Assembly (NCBI GenBank): GCA_900766975.1
Contig: CAAFXO010000016.1
Location: forward strand, 1-64,000
Source of the DNA: Bacteroidales bacterium
GTDB lineage: Bacteria; Bacteroidota; Bacteroidia; Bacteroidales; Muribaculaceae
Reading direction: 5' to 3'
Length of the DNA: 64,000 bases
Shown: positions 1 to 8,219 of the stretch, in pieces
How positions within the stretch are numbered: position 1 is the stretch's first letter
Layout: each line of letters begins with the position of its first letter
Position numbers and translations under genes: made by a program
Notes under the pieces: generated by a model
What the model was told of the DNA's origin: nothing
The model's input: only the letters and a program-made list of their open reading frames with translations
Database searches by the model: none

Positions 1-168
1 AAGTTAAAATAACAACAAAATTATCAATGGATACCGGTAAATTTAGTTACCTTTGTCCGGATCTTTTTGGCATATTTCGAAAGTCGCATCGGTTGCAATG
101 CCCGCATTGCGCCCTCTTTGACTATCAAAATCTGCTCAAAAATATCCGCCCCTACGACCCCAAAAATT
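1..168. other. Left-edge non-coding stretch
   Basis: No convincing gene is seen. A promoter-like -7 element (TACCTTTG, 48-55, plus strand) and a small perfect hairpin (GCAATG at 95-100 with CATTGC at 105-110) are present. A 62-codon plus-strand frame starting at 27 runs into the 3' end of the opposite-strand peptidase gene and has no protein-like features. Confidence 0.5.
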
Positions 169-1968
169 TTAAGGAACGCGCTCTAAGGGTTGAGTTTTCT
201 CTTCGAGCCAATTAGCCTCCTCGGCAGAGAGGAGGGGAGAGAGGCGGCTACGCACGAGTTGGTGATACTCGTTGACCCACTTGATCTCATCGGGCGACAT
301 GATGTCGAGATTGATCAGGTTGCGATCGTAGGGGAAGAGAGTCATGGGGTGGAAATGGAGGAAATCGCCGAACTCGGTGGTGGCATACTTCTCGGTGACG
401 ATGAGGTTCTCGGTGCGGATGCCATATCGACCTTCGAGATATAGACCCGGTTCGTTGCTGGTGATCATACCCGGTTCGAGAGGAGTCGGGTTGATGTTAA
501 GGCGGATATTTTGCGGGCCTTCGTGGCAATTGATGAAATAACCGACGCCATGACCTGTACCATGATAGTAAGCCTTACCCTCCTTCCAGAGGAACTGACG
601 TGCGAGAGCGTCGAGTTGGTGGCCGGTGGTACCGGCGGGGAATATAGCGTTGGAGAGGGCGATATGTCCTTTGAGCACGAGTGTAAAATCGTGGCGCTGC
701 TCGGGAGTGGGATTACCCAAGGCGATGGTGCGGGTGATGTCGGTGGTGCCATAGATATACTGGCCGCCGGAATCGACGAGGAGCAGGCCGTCGCCTTGGA
801 TTGTGACATCAGTTTCGGGAGTAGCCTCATAGTGAACGATAGCACCATGCTCGTTCCATCCGAGGATAGGGGAGAAGCTCTCATCGACACAAGATGGGTC
901 GGCAAGACGGAGTGCGCGGAGACGTTTGCCGAGTTCGACCTCGGTCAACTTACCCTCGGGATATTCGCGTTCCACCATCATAAAGAATCGAGTCAATGCC
1001 ACGCCATCCTTCTCCATAGCGATGGCGAGGTTGGAGATCATGGTGTCATTCTTGATACTCTTGAGTTTGGCTACGCCCTCACCGCCAAAGACTACGTTGC
1101 AAGCGATATGGTCGAAGATGCCGCGAGCGGTCTTGGCAGGATCGATGAGGAGATCGGTCGATGCGGGCAACTTAGCCACGAACTCCTTGACGGCATCGTA
1201 GGGGAGAGTCTTGATATTATACTTCTCGAGATGAGCGTTAACGGAGTCGTTAAGTTTCTGATCGTCGACGAAGAGGACATGGTTATTACGATCGAGATAC
1301 AAGAAACCGACGAACATCGGGGAATAGTTGATATCGTTGGCGGCACGGAGGTTGGTGGTCCAAGCCAGGTCGTCGAGAGCTGAAATGAGGATAGCGTTGG
1401 CACCCTGTAGTTCGACTTGATGGAGCACGGCATCGATCTTCGAATCGGCAGACTGGCCTACGATCTTCTCATCGTGAACGAAGAGTGGATTGAGGGGACG
1501 AGCGGGGCGATCGGGATAGATGAAATCGAACATCGGGAAATCGGTGTTGAGAGTAACCCCCTTGGCAGAGAGGGCATCCTGGAGACGGCGGGCATAATCG
1601 ACGGAGAAGGTCATGCCATCGATGCCGACGGTTTGCCCCTGAGAAGCATGTTCGACAACCCACTCAACGAGGTCGACAGCCTCGGGGCCATCCTCCTTCA
1701 TCATCTTAAAACCGGTGTCTCGGAGTTGATCCTCGGCTTGGATGAAATATCTTGAATCGGTCCAGCAGAGAGCCTCGGCGTTAGAGACTACGGCAGTGCC
1801 GTTGGTGCCATTATCGGACTCGAAACCGGTGAGCCACTCGCGACCACGCCAGTGGTGGGGAGGGAGTTCACTCTGATGAGGGTCGGTGCCGGAGATAATG
1901 CAGATATCGATAGCATGATCAGCCATAGCCTTGCGCAGACGGCCCAGATATTCAAAATTCTTCTTCAT
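169..1968 (-). CDS. Xaa-Pro aminopeptidase (aminopeptidase P family, M24B)
   Basis: Cytoplasmic metallopeptidase expected to remove an N-terminal residue that precedes proline. The 599-residue protein has the long three-domain form: two creatinase-like N-terminal domains (about 1-320) and a C-terminal pita-bread catalytic domain. The five metal ligands are visible: D399 (VDSGGQY), D410 (TTDITRT), H473 (GTGHGVG), E506 (SNEPG) and E520 (RTENL). I chose the ATG at 1968 (MKKNFEYLG) because the extra 21 residues of the longer frame are hydrophobic and unlike the family. A -7 promoter element lies at 2113-2120. The gene ends with a short GC-rich palindrome just before the stop codon. Confidence 0.93.
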   Translation of the reverse strand: MKKNFEYLGRLRKAMADHAIDICIISGTDPHQSELPPHHWRGREWLTGFESDNGTNGTAVVSNAEALCWTDSRYFIQAEDQLRDTGFKMMKEDGPEAVDLVEWVVEHASQGQTVGIDGMTFSVDYARRLQDALSAKGVTLNTDFPMFDFIYPDRPARPLNPLFVHDEKIVGQSADSKIDAVLHQVELQGANAILISALDDLAWTTNLRAANDINYSPMFVGFLYLDRNNHVLFVDDQKLNDSVNAHLEKYNIKTLPYDAVKEFVAKLPASTDLLIDPAKTARGIFDHIACNVVFGGEGVAKLKSIKNDTMISNLAIAMEKDGVALTRFFMMVEREYPEGKLTEVELGKRLRALRLADPSCVDESFSPILGWNEHGAIVHYEATPETDVTIQGDGLLLVDSGGQYIYGTTDITRTIALGNPTPEQRHDFTLVLKGHIALSNAIFPAGTTGHQLDALARQFLWKEGKAYYHGTGHGVGYFINCHEGPQNIRLNINPTPLEPGMITSNEPGLYLEGRYGIRTENLIVTEKYATTEFGDFLHFHPMTLFPYDRNLINLDIMSPDEIKWVNEYHQLVRSRLSPLLSAEEANWLEEKTQPLERVP

Positions 1969-2112
1969 GATAGATATGTGATTGAATGATAAATAGACAA
2001 AACTACAAATTATAAAACTAAAAAGGCTCAAAAAAGTATAATCCGCAGAGGGGTAATACCCGAGCCGGAGAGTGGGATCATAGCTGCCGAAAGGGGATAT
2101 GATCTTAGACTA

Positions 2113-2120
2113 CAAAATTA
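2113..2120 (-). promoter_or_regulatory. Promoter -7 element for the aminopeptidase P gene
   Basis: Read on the minus strand this is TAATTTTG, matching the Bacteroidetes TAnnTTTG consensus. A TTTG lies about 24 bases upstream (2145-2148), slightly farther than the usual 19-21. The predicted leader is about 140 nt. Confidence 0.5.
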
Positions 2121-2462
2121 ACAAAAAAAGCGAGAAAAAATCCACAAAACGAGTCGACAAATTAGAAAAAATTGTGGTCAAAAAGAATGAATGTTGGTTT
2201 AATTCGCACATTTAAAGAAATAACAACGTGCACGATATGGAATATAAATAGAAATATAGTAAATTTGCAAAGTATTTAGACAACCGGAGCAATCCGGTAA
2301 GAATAAGATGGCAAGTCAAAAAATCTTTTAGTAATAGTGATATAAATTGTAAGTTAGTGGTTGAGTAAGATCAGCGTTCCGCTTGTGAAAGTAGGCGAAT
2401 TCTAAAAAATCACAGTAAGACTCCCGATTGTGAAATCGGGAGTCTTGCTCGTTTATATGGTG
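2121..2462. other. Intergenic region with a possible short transcript
   Basis: No coding frame is convincing. On the plus strand a TAAATTTG element (2260-2267) is followed about 150 bases later by a strong hairpin at 2417-2446, and a small ACCGG/CCGGT hairpin lies just after the putative start. This could be a small RNA gene, but no -33 TTTG is seen at the right distance and I recognise no RNA family. Confidence 0.3.
2417..2446. terminator. Perfect 13-bp hairpin, probable terminator
   Basis: Arms 2417-2429 and 2434-2446 are perfectly complementary with a GTGA loop. On the minus strand the stem is followed after a few bases by a T6 run (2405-2410 region), so it may end transcripts of the amylase gene. 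On the plus strand it could end a transcript starting near 2274. Confidence 0.6.
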
Positions 2463-2642
2463 TTATTGACGTTCTTGACGTTCTTGACGTTATTGACGTT
2501 ATTGACGTTATGAACGTTATGAACGTTATGAACGTTATTAACGTTATTAACGTGCGGAACGTTCTTGACGTTCTTGACGTTCTTGACGTTCTTGACGTTC
2601 TTAACGTTCGGAACGTTCGGGACGTTCGGGACGTGCGGGACG
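2463..2642. repeat. 9-bp tandem repeat, 20 units
   Basis: Exactly 20 consecutive 9-base units, all ending in ACG and nearly all beginning with TT. Variants come in blocks: TTCTTGACG (6 copies), TTATTGACG (3), TTATGAACG (3), TTATTAACG (2), TTCGGGACG (2) and single TGCGGAACG, TTCTTAACG, TTCGGAACG and TGCGGGACG. The array lies just 3' of the amylase stop codon (2653). Adjacent identical units suggest growth by slippage or unequal exchange. Confidence 0.97.
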
Positions 2643-2652
2643 TTTTTATCGA

Positions 2653-4038
2653 TTATTTGCTTACTAATACTTGGTATTGCCAGGGGGTTAGAGTGGCGGG
2701 GAGGGTTGCCGGAGCTCCGGTGAAGAGGTCCTTTAGGCCGGACACTGAGGGGAGGTTGTCTCCGGCGAGTGATACCGGTTTGGAGGAGAGGTTGGCTACT
2801 ACCACTACTCTATCGCCTTCCGACTCGCGGCACATCACCAGGATATCGTCGGAAGAAGTCTTGACGAAATTGGCGGCTGCATGGGCTTTGAGAGCCTTAT
2901 TGTTATGCTTGAGCGCTGTGAGGGTCTGATAGAAGAGGGTAAGATCATTCTGAGTATAATCGGGGATGACCTTATCTTGCTCGAAGAACTCGAAAGCATG
3001 GTTGAAGCCAACTTCCTGTCCGGTATACATCATGGGCACGCCGGGGAGTGTAAAGCTGAGCACGGCAAAAGTGCGGACAGCCTCGCCATAGCGGTCGAAC
3101 TCGGTGCCTTCCCATGAATTGAGGTCATGGTTGGTGATCATATTCATGTGGACCGAACCTGCGGGGAACTCCTTGGCTTGCTTTTCGATCAGCGCCGGGA
3201 TATCGATGGCAGACTTGGCGGGGCGATTTTCCTTATGGTCGACAGCCCACTTATTGATACCCTTGGTGGCAGCGATGGCGTTGAAGAGGTCCTTCATAGG
3301 CCAAGCATAGTCTACATCGAATGCCTTGGCGAGGAGTTCGGGTTTGCTGGCTTCGGCGAGCATCATGACCGGTTTTACGGCTTGCAATTTGGGGCGAACA
3401 TCCTCCCAGAAATCGGTAAGGACTTCACCGGCGACATCGCAACGATATCCATCGATATCGGCCTCCTTGACCCAGAAGAGGAGAGCATCGGTCATAGCGG
3501 CGCGGGTGTCGGGGTTGTGATAATCGAGCACGAAGACATCGGTCCAGTCGTAAGGGCCAAACATTTTACCCTCATCATTGCGGGCATAATAATCGGGGTG
3601 CTGTTCGATCCAGGGGTTGTCGGCGCCGGTATGATTGCAAACCTCATCGAGGATTACTCTTATGCCGAGGGAGTGGGCGGCATTAACGAGAGCCTTGAGA
3701 TCGTCGAAAGTGCCGAACTCGGGGTTAACCTTCTTGTAATCTTGCACGGCATAATAAGAGCCGAGAGTACCCTTACGCTGTTCAAGGCTGATGGGATGGA
3801 TAGGCATAAGCCAGACTACATCGACGCCGAGTTGACGGAGGCGAGGGAGTTCCTTGCGGAGGCCATTAAGGTTGCGAGAGGGTGTACCTTGGCGGAGATT
3901 AGCCTCATAGATTACAGCCGACTCGAGCCAAGCGGGAGAGGGAGAAGAAGCCTTAACGACAGGTTTCTCTTGAGCAGCGGCAAGACCGGAAAAGCAGAGA
4001 GCCGCGGCTAAGAAAGCGGTGAGTTTTTTTAAGAACAT
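2653..4038 (-). CDS. Secreted alpha-amylase family (GH13) protein
   Basis: A 461-residue exported glycoside hydrolase of clan GH-H, expected to act on alpha-glucans such as starch or maltodextrins. A signal peptide (residues 1-22, ending AAA-QEK) is clear. The TIM-barrel motifs are in order: DEVCNHT (131-137), DGYRCDVA with nucleophile D201, MLAEA with acid/base E229, and TNHD with D305. A short C-terminal beta domain follows. Length fits small GH13 enzymes. It is not next to a SusC/SusD pair, so it is not part of an obvious polysaccharide utilisation locus. It lies downstream of leuS, separated by a terminator, and is followed by the 9-bp repeat array. Exact substrate cannot be read from sequence. 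Confidence 0.9.
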   Translation of the reverse strand: MFLKKLTAFLAAALCFSGLAAAQEKPVVKASSPSPAWLESAVIYEANLRQGTPSRNLNGLRKELPRLRQLGVDVVWLMPIHPISLEQRKGTLGSYYAVQDYKKVNPEFGTFDDLKALVNAAHSLGIRVILDEVCNHTGADNPWIEQHPDYYARNDEGKMFGPYDWTDVFVLDYHNPDTRAAMTDALLFWVKEADIDGYRCDVAGEVLTDFWEDVRPKLQAVKPVMMLAEASKPELLAKAFDVDYAWPMKDLFNAIAATKGINKWAVDHKENRPAKSAIDIPALIEKQAKEFPAGSVHMNMITNHDLNSWEGTEFDRYGEAVRTFAVLSFTLPGVPMMYTGQEVGFNHAFEFFEQDKVIPDYTQNDLTLFYQTLTALKHNNKALKAHAAANFVKTSSDDILVMCRESEGDRVVVVANLSSKPVSLAGDNLPSVSGLKDLFTGAPATLPATLTPWQYQVLVSK

Positions 4039-4053
4039 GATAAGAAATTTTAA

Positions 4054-4081
4054 GACCCCTGCTCAGCATGGGGCAGGGGTC
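4054..4081 (-). terminator. Terminator of leuS
   Basis: A perfect 9-bp stem (4054-4062 with 4073-4081, GACCCCTGC/GCAGGGGTC) lies between the leuS stop codon and the amylase start. Read on the minus strand it is followed by a TT/AAAATTTC tract, a modest U-rich tail. Confidence 0.7.
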
Positions 4082-4100
4082 GGTATTAAACACTGTAGAA

Positions 4101-6863
4101 TTACACGACGATATTAACGATGCGACCCGGCACGACGATAACCTTGCGCGGGGTCTTACCGGCGAGCCACTTGGCGGCGCCATCATCGGCGAGGGCGATA
4201 CGTTCCACCTCCTCTTTAGAGGCGTTGGCAGCGACCTCGATGGTGTAGCGAGTCTTGCCATTGAAAGACACGGGATACTTGACGCTATCCTCGACCAGGG
4301 CACTCTCATCCCACATTGGCCATGTGGCATCGCAAACGCTATCAGTATTGCCGAGACGATGCCAGAACTCCTCAGCGATGTGGGGAGCGAAGGGAGCGAT
4401 GACGCGAGTGAAGAGGTCAGCCACACGGCGGCTTGTCGACTTGAGTTGAGACAACTCATTCAGAGCGATCATAAAGGCGGAAACGGAGGTATTGTAAGAG
4501 AAAGCCTCAATATCGGAAGTCACCTTCTTGATCAGCTTATTGATAGCCTTGCTCTCCTCCTTGGTCATCTCGGCATCCGAATTGAGGTCGACCTTATCGA
4601 AGAACCCCCAGAGCTTCTTGATGAAGCGATTGACGCCATCGATACCGTTGGTGTCCCAAGGTTTGGACTGTTCCACCGGGCCGAGGAACATCTCATAGAG
4701 GCGGAGCGTATCGGCGCCATACTTCTCAACGATATCATCGGGATTGACGACATTGAACATCGACTTCGACATCTTCTCGACAGCCGACCCGCAGATATAC
4801 TTACCATCCTCGAGTACGAACTCGGCATTTGCGAAATCGGGGCGCCAAGCCTTGAACTTCTCAGTATCGAGCACATTGTTCGACACCATCGAGATATCGA
4901 CGCGGATGGGGGCAGTGTCATACTCCTTGCGGAGGCCATAGCTCACGAAAGTGTTGGTGCCTTTGACACGATACACAAAACAGCTGCAACCCTGGATCAT
5001 GCCCTGGTTGACGAGCTTCTTGAAGGGTTCCGGTTCGGCTACGACACCGAGGTCGAAGAGGAACTTATTCCAGAATCGGGAATAGATCAAGTGGCCGGTA
5101 GCATGTTCGGCGCCGCCGACATAGAGGTCGACATTTCTCCAATAATTGTTAGCCTCGGGGCTGACGAGCGCCTTATCATTATGAGGATCCATATAGCGGA
5201 GATAATAAGCCGACGAACCGGCGAAGCCGGGCATAGTGCAGAGTTCGAGGGGGAAACCGTCGGGGGTGGTCCAATCCTTGGCGCGAGCCAAAGGAGGCTG
5301 ACCATCCTCGGTGGGGAGATAACTCGACACCTGGGGGAGGTGGAGAGGGAGTTGCGACTCATCGATCAGATAGGGAGTTCCCTCCTTATAATATACGGGG
5401 AAAGGTTCGCCCCAATATCTTTGGCGAGAGAAGATGGCATCACGGAGGCGATAATTCACCTTCACCTTGCCGAGGCCCTTCTCCTCGATATACATTTTGG
5501 TACGCGCGATAGCCTCCTTGACTTCGAGGCCATTGAGGTTGAGGTCGTCGCTTTGGGAATTGATCATACGGCCCTCCTTGGCATCGAAGCTTTGTTCGGA
5601 GACATCAGCGCCCTCGATCAGAGGGATGATGGGGAGGTCGAAATGACGAGCGAAGGCATAGTCACGCGAATCGTGAGCCGGCACCGCCATGATGGCGCCG
5701 GTGCCATAACCGGCGAGGACATAATCGCTGACCCACACGGGGATCTGCTTGCCGGTGAGGGGATTGACGGCATAGCTGCCGGTGAAAACACCCGACACCT
5801 TCTTCTCGATCTGACGTTCACGTTCGGTCTTATGCTTCACCTCCTCAAGATAAGCTTGCACCTCCTGCTGACGGTCGGGGGTGGTGAGGAGAGCGACATA
5901 TTTCGACTCCGGGGCGAGCACCATGAAAGTGACACCGAAGATGGTATCAGCGCGAGTGGTGAAGATATCGAGCACCACATCCGAGTCAGCAACCTTAAAC
6001 TTCATTTCGGCGCCCTCAGAACGGCCGATCCAATTACGTTGAGTCTCCTTGAGCGAATCACTCCACTGCAGAGAGTCGAGGTCATCGAGCAGACGAGGAG
6101 CGTAAGCCGACACACGGAGGCACCACTGATTCATCACCTTCTGCTCCACGGGGAAACCGCCGCGTACACTAAGACCCTCACTCACCTCATCATTGGCGAG
6201 GACAGTGCCGAGTTTGGGGCACCAATTCACCATTGATTCGCCCTGATAAGCGATGCGATAATTCATCAAACGCTCACGTTGCTGAGCTTCGGAGAGGGCA
6301 TTCCACTCCTCGGCGGAGAAAGAGAGGGTCTTACCGCAGGCGGCATTCACACCTTCAGAGCCAGACATGGCGAAATGCTCGACGAGGCGTTCGATCGGCA
6401 TAGCCTTATTCAGGTCGAGATCGTAATAAGAATTGAACATTTGCATGAACGCCCACTGAGTCCAGCGATAATACTTCGGGTCGCAAGTGCGAACCTCGCG
6501 GCTCCAATCGAACGAAAACCCGATCTTATCGAGTTGCTCGCGATATCGATTGATATTCTCGACGGTGGTCTTCTCGGGGTGTTGACCGGTCTGGATGGCA
6601 TACTGCTCGGCGGGGAGGCCGTAAGCGTCATATCCCATCGGGTGAAGCACGTTAAAACCCTGCTGGCGCTTAAATCGAGCATAGATATCGCTCGCTATAT
6701 AGCCGAGGGGATGACCGACATGCAGACCTGCTCCCGAAGGATAGGGGAACATATCGAGCACATAGAACTTAGGACGAGAGGAATCCTCATGGACCTCATA
6801 GACACGATTGCTGCGCCAAAACTCTTGCCAGCGCTTTTCGATTTCCTGGTGGTTGTATTCCAT
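4101..6863 (-). CDS. leuS: Leucyl-tRNA synthetase
   Basis: Class I synthetase that charges tRNA-Leu. The 920-residue protein starts [12 protein letters not shown]; the ATG at 6863 is preferred because the longer frame adds 34 hydrophobic residues not found in the family. The HIGH-type motif HVGH is at 48-51 and KMSKS is at 697-701. The CP1 editing insertion and the C-terminal anticodon-binding domain are present. The next gene downstream is the amylase, behind a terminator. A -7 promoter element is seen at 6937-6944. A 722-codon open frame on the opposite strand is a codon-bias shadow. Confidence 0.98.
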   Translation of the reverse strand: MEYNHQEIEKRWQEFWRSNRVYEVHEDSSRPKFYVLDMFPYPSGAGLHVGHPLGYIASDIYARFKRQQGFNVLHPMGYDAYGLPAEQYAIQTGQHPEKTTVENINRYREQLDKIGFSFDWSREVRTCDPKYYRWTQWAFMQMFNSYYDLDLNKAMPIERLVEHFAMSGSEGVNAACGKTLSFSAEEWNALSEAQQRERLMNYRIAYQGESMVNWCPKLGTVLANDEVSEGLSVRGGFPVEQKVMNQWCLRVSAYAPRLLDDLDSLQWSDSLKETQRNWIGRSEGAEMKFKVADSDVVLDIFTTRADTIFGVTFMVLAPESKYVALLTTPDRQQEVQAYLEEVKHKTERERQIEKKVSGVFTGSYAVNPLTGKQIPVWVSDYVLAGYGTGAIMAVPAHDSRDYAFARHFDLPIIPLIEGADVSEQSFDAKEGRMINSQSDDLNLNGLEVKEAIARTKMYIEEKGLGKVKVNYRLRDAIFSRQRYWGEPFPVYYKEGTPYLIDESQLPLHLPQVSSYLPTEDGQPPLARAKDWTTPDGFPLELCTMPGFAGSSAYYLRYMDPHNDKALVSPEANNYWRNVDLYVGGAEHATGHLIYSRFWNKFLFDLGVVAEPEPFKKLVNQGMIQGCSCFVYRVKGTNTFVSYGLRKEYDTAPIRVDISMVSNNVLDTEKFKAWRPDFANAEFVLEDGKYICGSAVEKMSKSMFNVVNPDDIVEKYGADTLRLYEMFLGPVEQSKPWDTNGIDGVNRFIKKLWGFFDKVDLNSDAEMTKEESKAINKLIKKVTSDIEAFSYNTSVSAFMIALNELSQLKSTSRRVADLFTRVIAPFAPHIAEEFWHRLGNTDSVCDATWPMWDESALVEDSVKYPVSFNGKTRYTIEVAANASKEEVERIALADDGAAKWLAGKTPRKVIVVPGRIVNIVV

Positions 6864-6936
6864 TTGAATATATAAAATCAAGAAAATAATCTGATATAAA
6901 AAAGGGGTGGGAAAGACACAATGATTTCCCAAATTG

Positions 6937-6944
6937 CAAATATA
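6937..6944 (-). promoter_or_regulatory. Promoter -7 element for leuS
   Basis: Reads TATATTTG followed by C on the minus strand, a match to TAnnTTTG, about 75 bases before the leuS start. A TTTG lies 25 bases upstream, a little far for a -33 element. Confidence 0.5.
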
Positions 6945-7052
6945 GTAAAAAATAGGATAAAACACCGAACAAAGTTCACAATAGATAATAATAAAGTAGA
7001 TAATAGATAATAATTACACTATTTACGACGTTAAAGAAGATAGTGCTAAGTG

Positions 7053-7096
7053 TGCACAAAAAGCAAAAGAGTGCACAAAAAGCAAAAGAGTGCACA
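7053..7096. repeat. 19-bp tandem repeat, about 2.3 copies
   Basis: Two identical 19-base units beginning TGCACAAAAAGC (7053-7071, 7072-7090) and the start of a third lie just upstream of the EpsG-like gene. They could affect its leader or be a simple duplication. Confidence 0.9.
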
Positions 7097-7111
7097 ATAG
7101 GAATAAAAGAC

Positions 7112-8200
7112 ATGGAGATAATCTATCTGGCGTTGGCCACAACGATATTGCTCTTGACGTTGCCTTTAAGTTCACTGAAGGTGGTCTACAGTCACGACGA
7201 GAGCCAAGAGAGATATGATGCCCTGGCTCGATGGGAGAAGGGGCGTCGGCAGCCGGTGTATATAGGCGCCGGTCTGATAGCAATCGGACTGATCGTAATG
7301 TGTATATTTCGATCGGACGAACTTGCAGACTATCAGATGTATGAGAACCTCTACCGGATGGGAGGAGGAGAGAATATGCGGCAAGACATAGAGGCATCGT
7401 TCGTCACTATGGTGAAATTGTCGCCGACGTTCTTGGTATTATTGGGAATATATGCCACCCTGTCGGTGGGGGGTCACATCATCGGCATCTTCAAGAACTC
7501 GCCGAATATATGGTTATCGATGGTGGTCTATCTCTCCTACTACTTTGTGTTGCATGATATGATCCAGATGCGAGTAGCCATCGGTTTGGGTATCATCTTG
7601 TATGCGGTGCGATACATCACGGAGCGAAAGATGCTTCCCTACATGCTGTTGGTGGGTATAGCGTTCTGGTTTCACAAGTCGATGGCACTCTTCCTGCCGC
7701 TCTACTTTGTGCCCTACAAGACCCTGAACAAGTGGGTATGGAGCGGCATAATACTGGCAGCGTTGGTGATGGGATTTACGAACAATGCCTTCGGCTACGT
7801 AGCTAAATTCATCCCAGTAGACTTCATCGATGCCTACGTCAGGTCGTATATGGGCAATCGCGACTATGTGGCCTCAAAATTAGGTATTCAGAGTGTATTG
7901 ATGGCTCTTGTGCCGATCTTTCTGCTCTTCAATCTCAACGAGATCAAGCGGCACTATCCCTTGGCAGTGCCGGTGCTGATGTTCTATATCATCTCACAAT
8001 TATGTTATCTGCTCTTCGTCGACATCCCTGTGATGCGAGCCCGACTTGGAGAATTGTTTGGCACATTCGACATCTTTGCCTACGCGATGTTGCCCTTGGC
8101 GAGCAAGAAATACTACTATCCACTGATGATAGTGTCCATAATATTCTGTTTACTTCGTGTGCCGATCACGATGGAATTGTTGGCAGGCACGGCGATGTAA
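7112..8200 (+). CDS. EpsG family membrane protein, putative polysaccharide polymerase
   Basis: A 362-residue polytopic inner-membrane protein of the EpsG/Wzy-like family, which is linked to polymerisation of lipid-linked repeat units in exopolysaccharide pathways. About ten hydrophobic segments can be seen, beginning with residues 1-18. Family-like features include an early DYQMYENLY stretch and a central HDMIQMRVAIG segment followed by an FHKS motif. The start at 7112 (MEIIYLALA) begins directly with a membrane segment; the longer frame would add a lysine-rich stretch translated from the 19-bp repeats. The gene is 19 bases upstream of rdgB and probably co-transcribed. It is separated from the glycosyltransferases by two secreted-protein genes. 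Confidence 0.8.
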   Translation: MEIIYLALATTILLLTLPLSSLKVVYSHDESQERYDALARWEKGRRQPVYIGAGLIAIGLIVMCIFRSDELADYQMYENLYRMGGGENMRQDIEASFVTMVKLSPTFLVLLGIYATLSVGGHIIGIFKNSPNIWLSMVVYLSYYFVLHDMIQMRVAIGLGIILYAVRYITERKMLPYMLLVGIAFWFHKSMALFLPLYFVPYKTLNKWVWSGIILAALVMGFTNNAFGYVAKFIPVDFIDAYVRSYMGNRDYVASKLGIQSVLMALVPIFLLFNLNEIKRHYPLAVPVLMFYIISQLCYLLFVDIPVMRARLGELFGTFDIFAYAMLPLASKKYYYPLMIVSIIFCLLRVPITMELLAGTAM

Positions 8201-8219
8201 ACAAAAAGAAAGAGAAAAT

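Noticed and set aside
511..1383. 290-codon frame opposite the aminopeptidase gene
   Set aside because: Antisense shadow without promoter, domain or proper start context.
2510..2929. 139-codon frame starting in the 9-bp repeat
   Set aside because: The first 45 residues are just the repeat translated as x-Asn/Asp-Val, and the rest is antisense to the amylase gene.
4068..6236. 722-codon open frame on the plus strand
   Set aside because: Fully antisense to leuS, low-complexity composition rich in Ile, Glu, His and Leu, and no domain. It arises from leuS codon bias.
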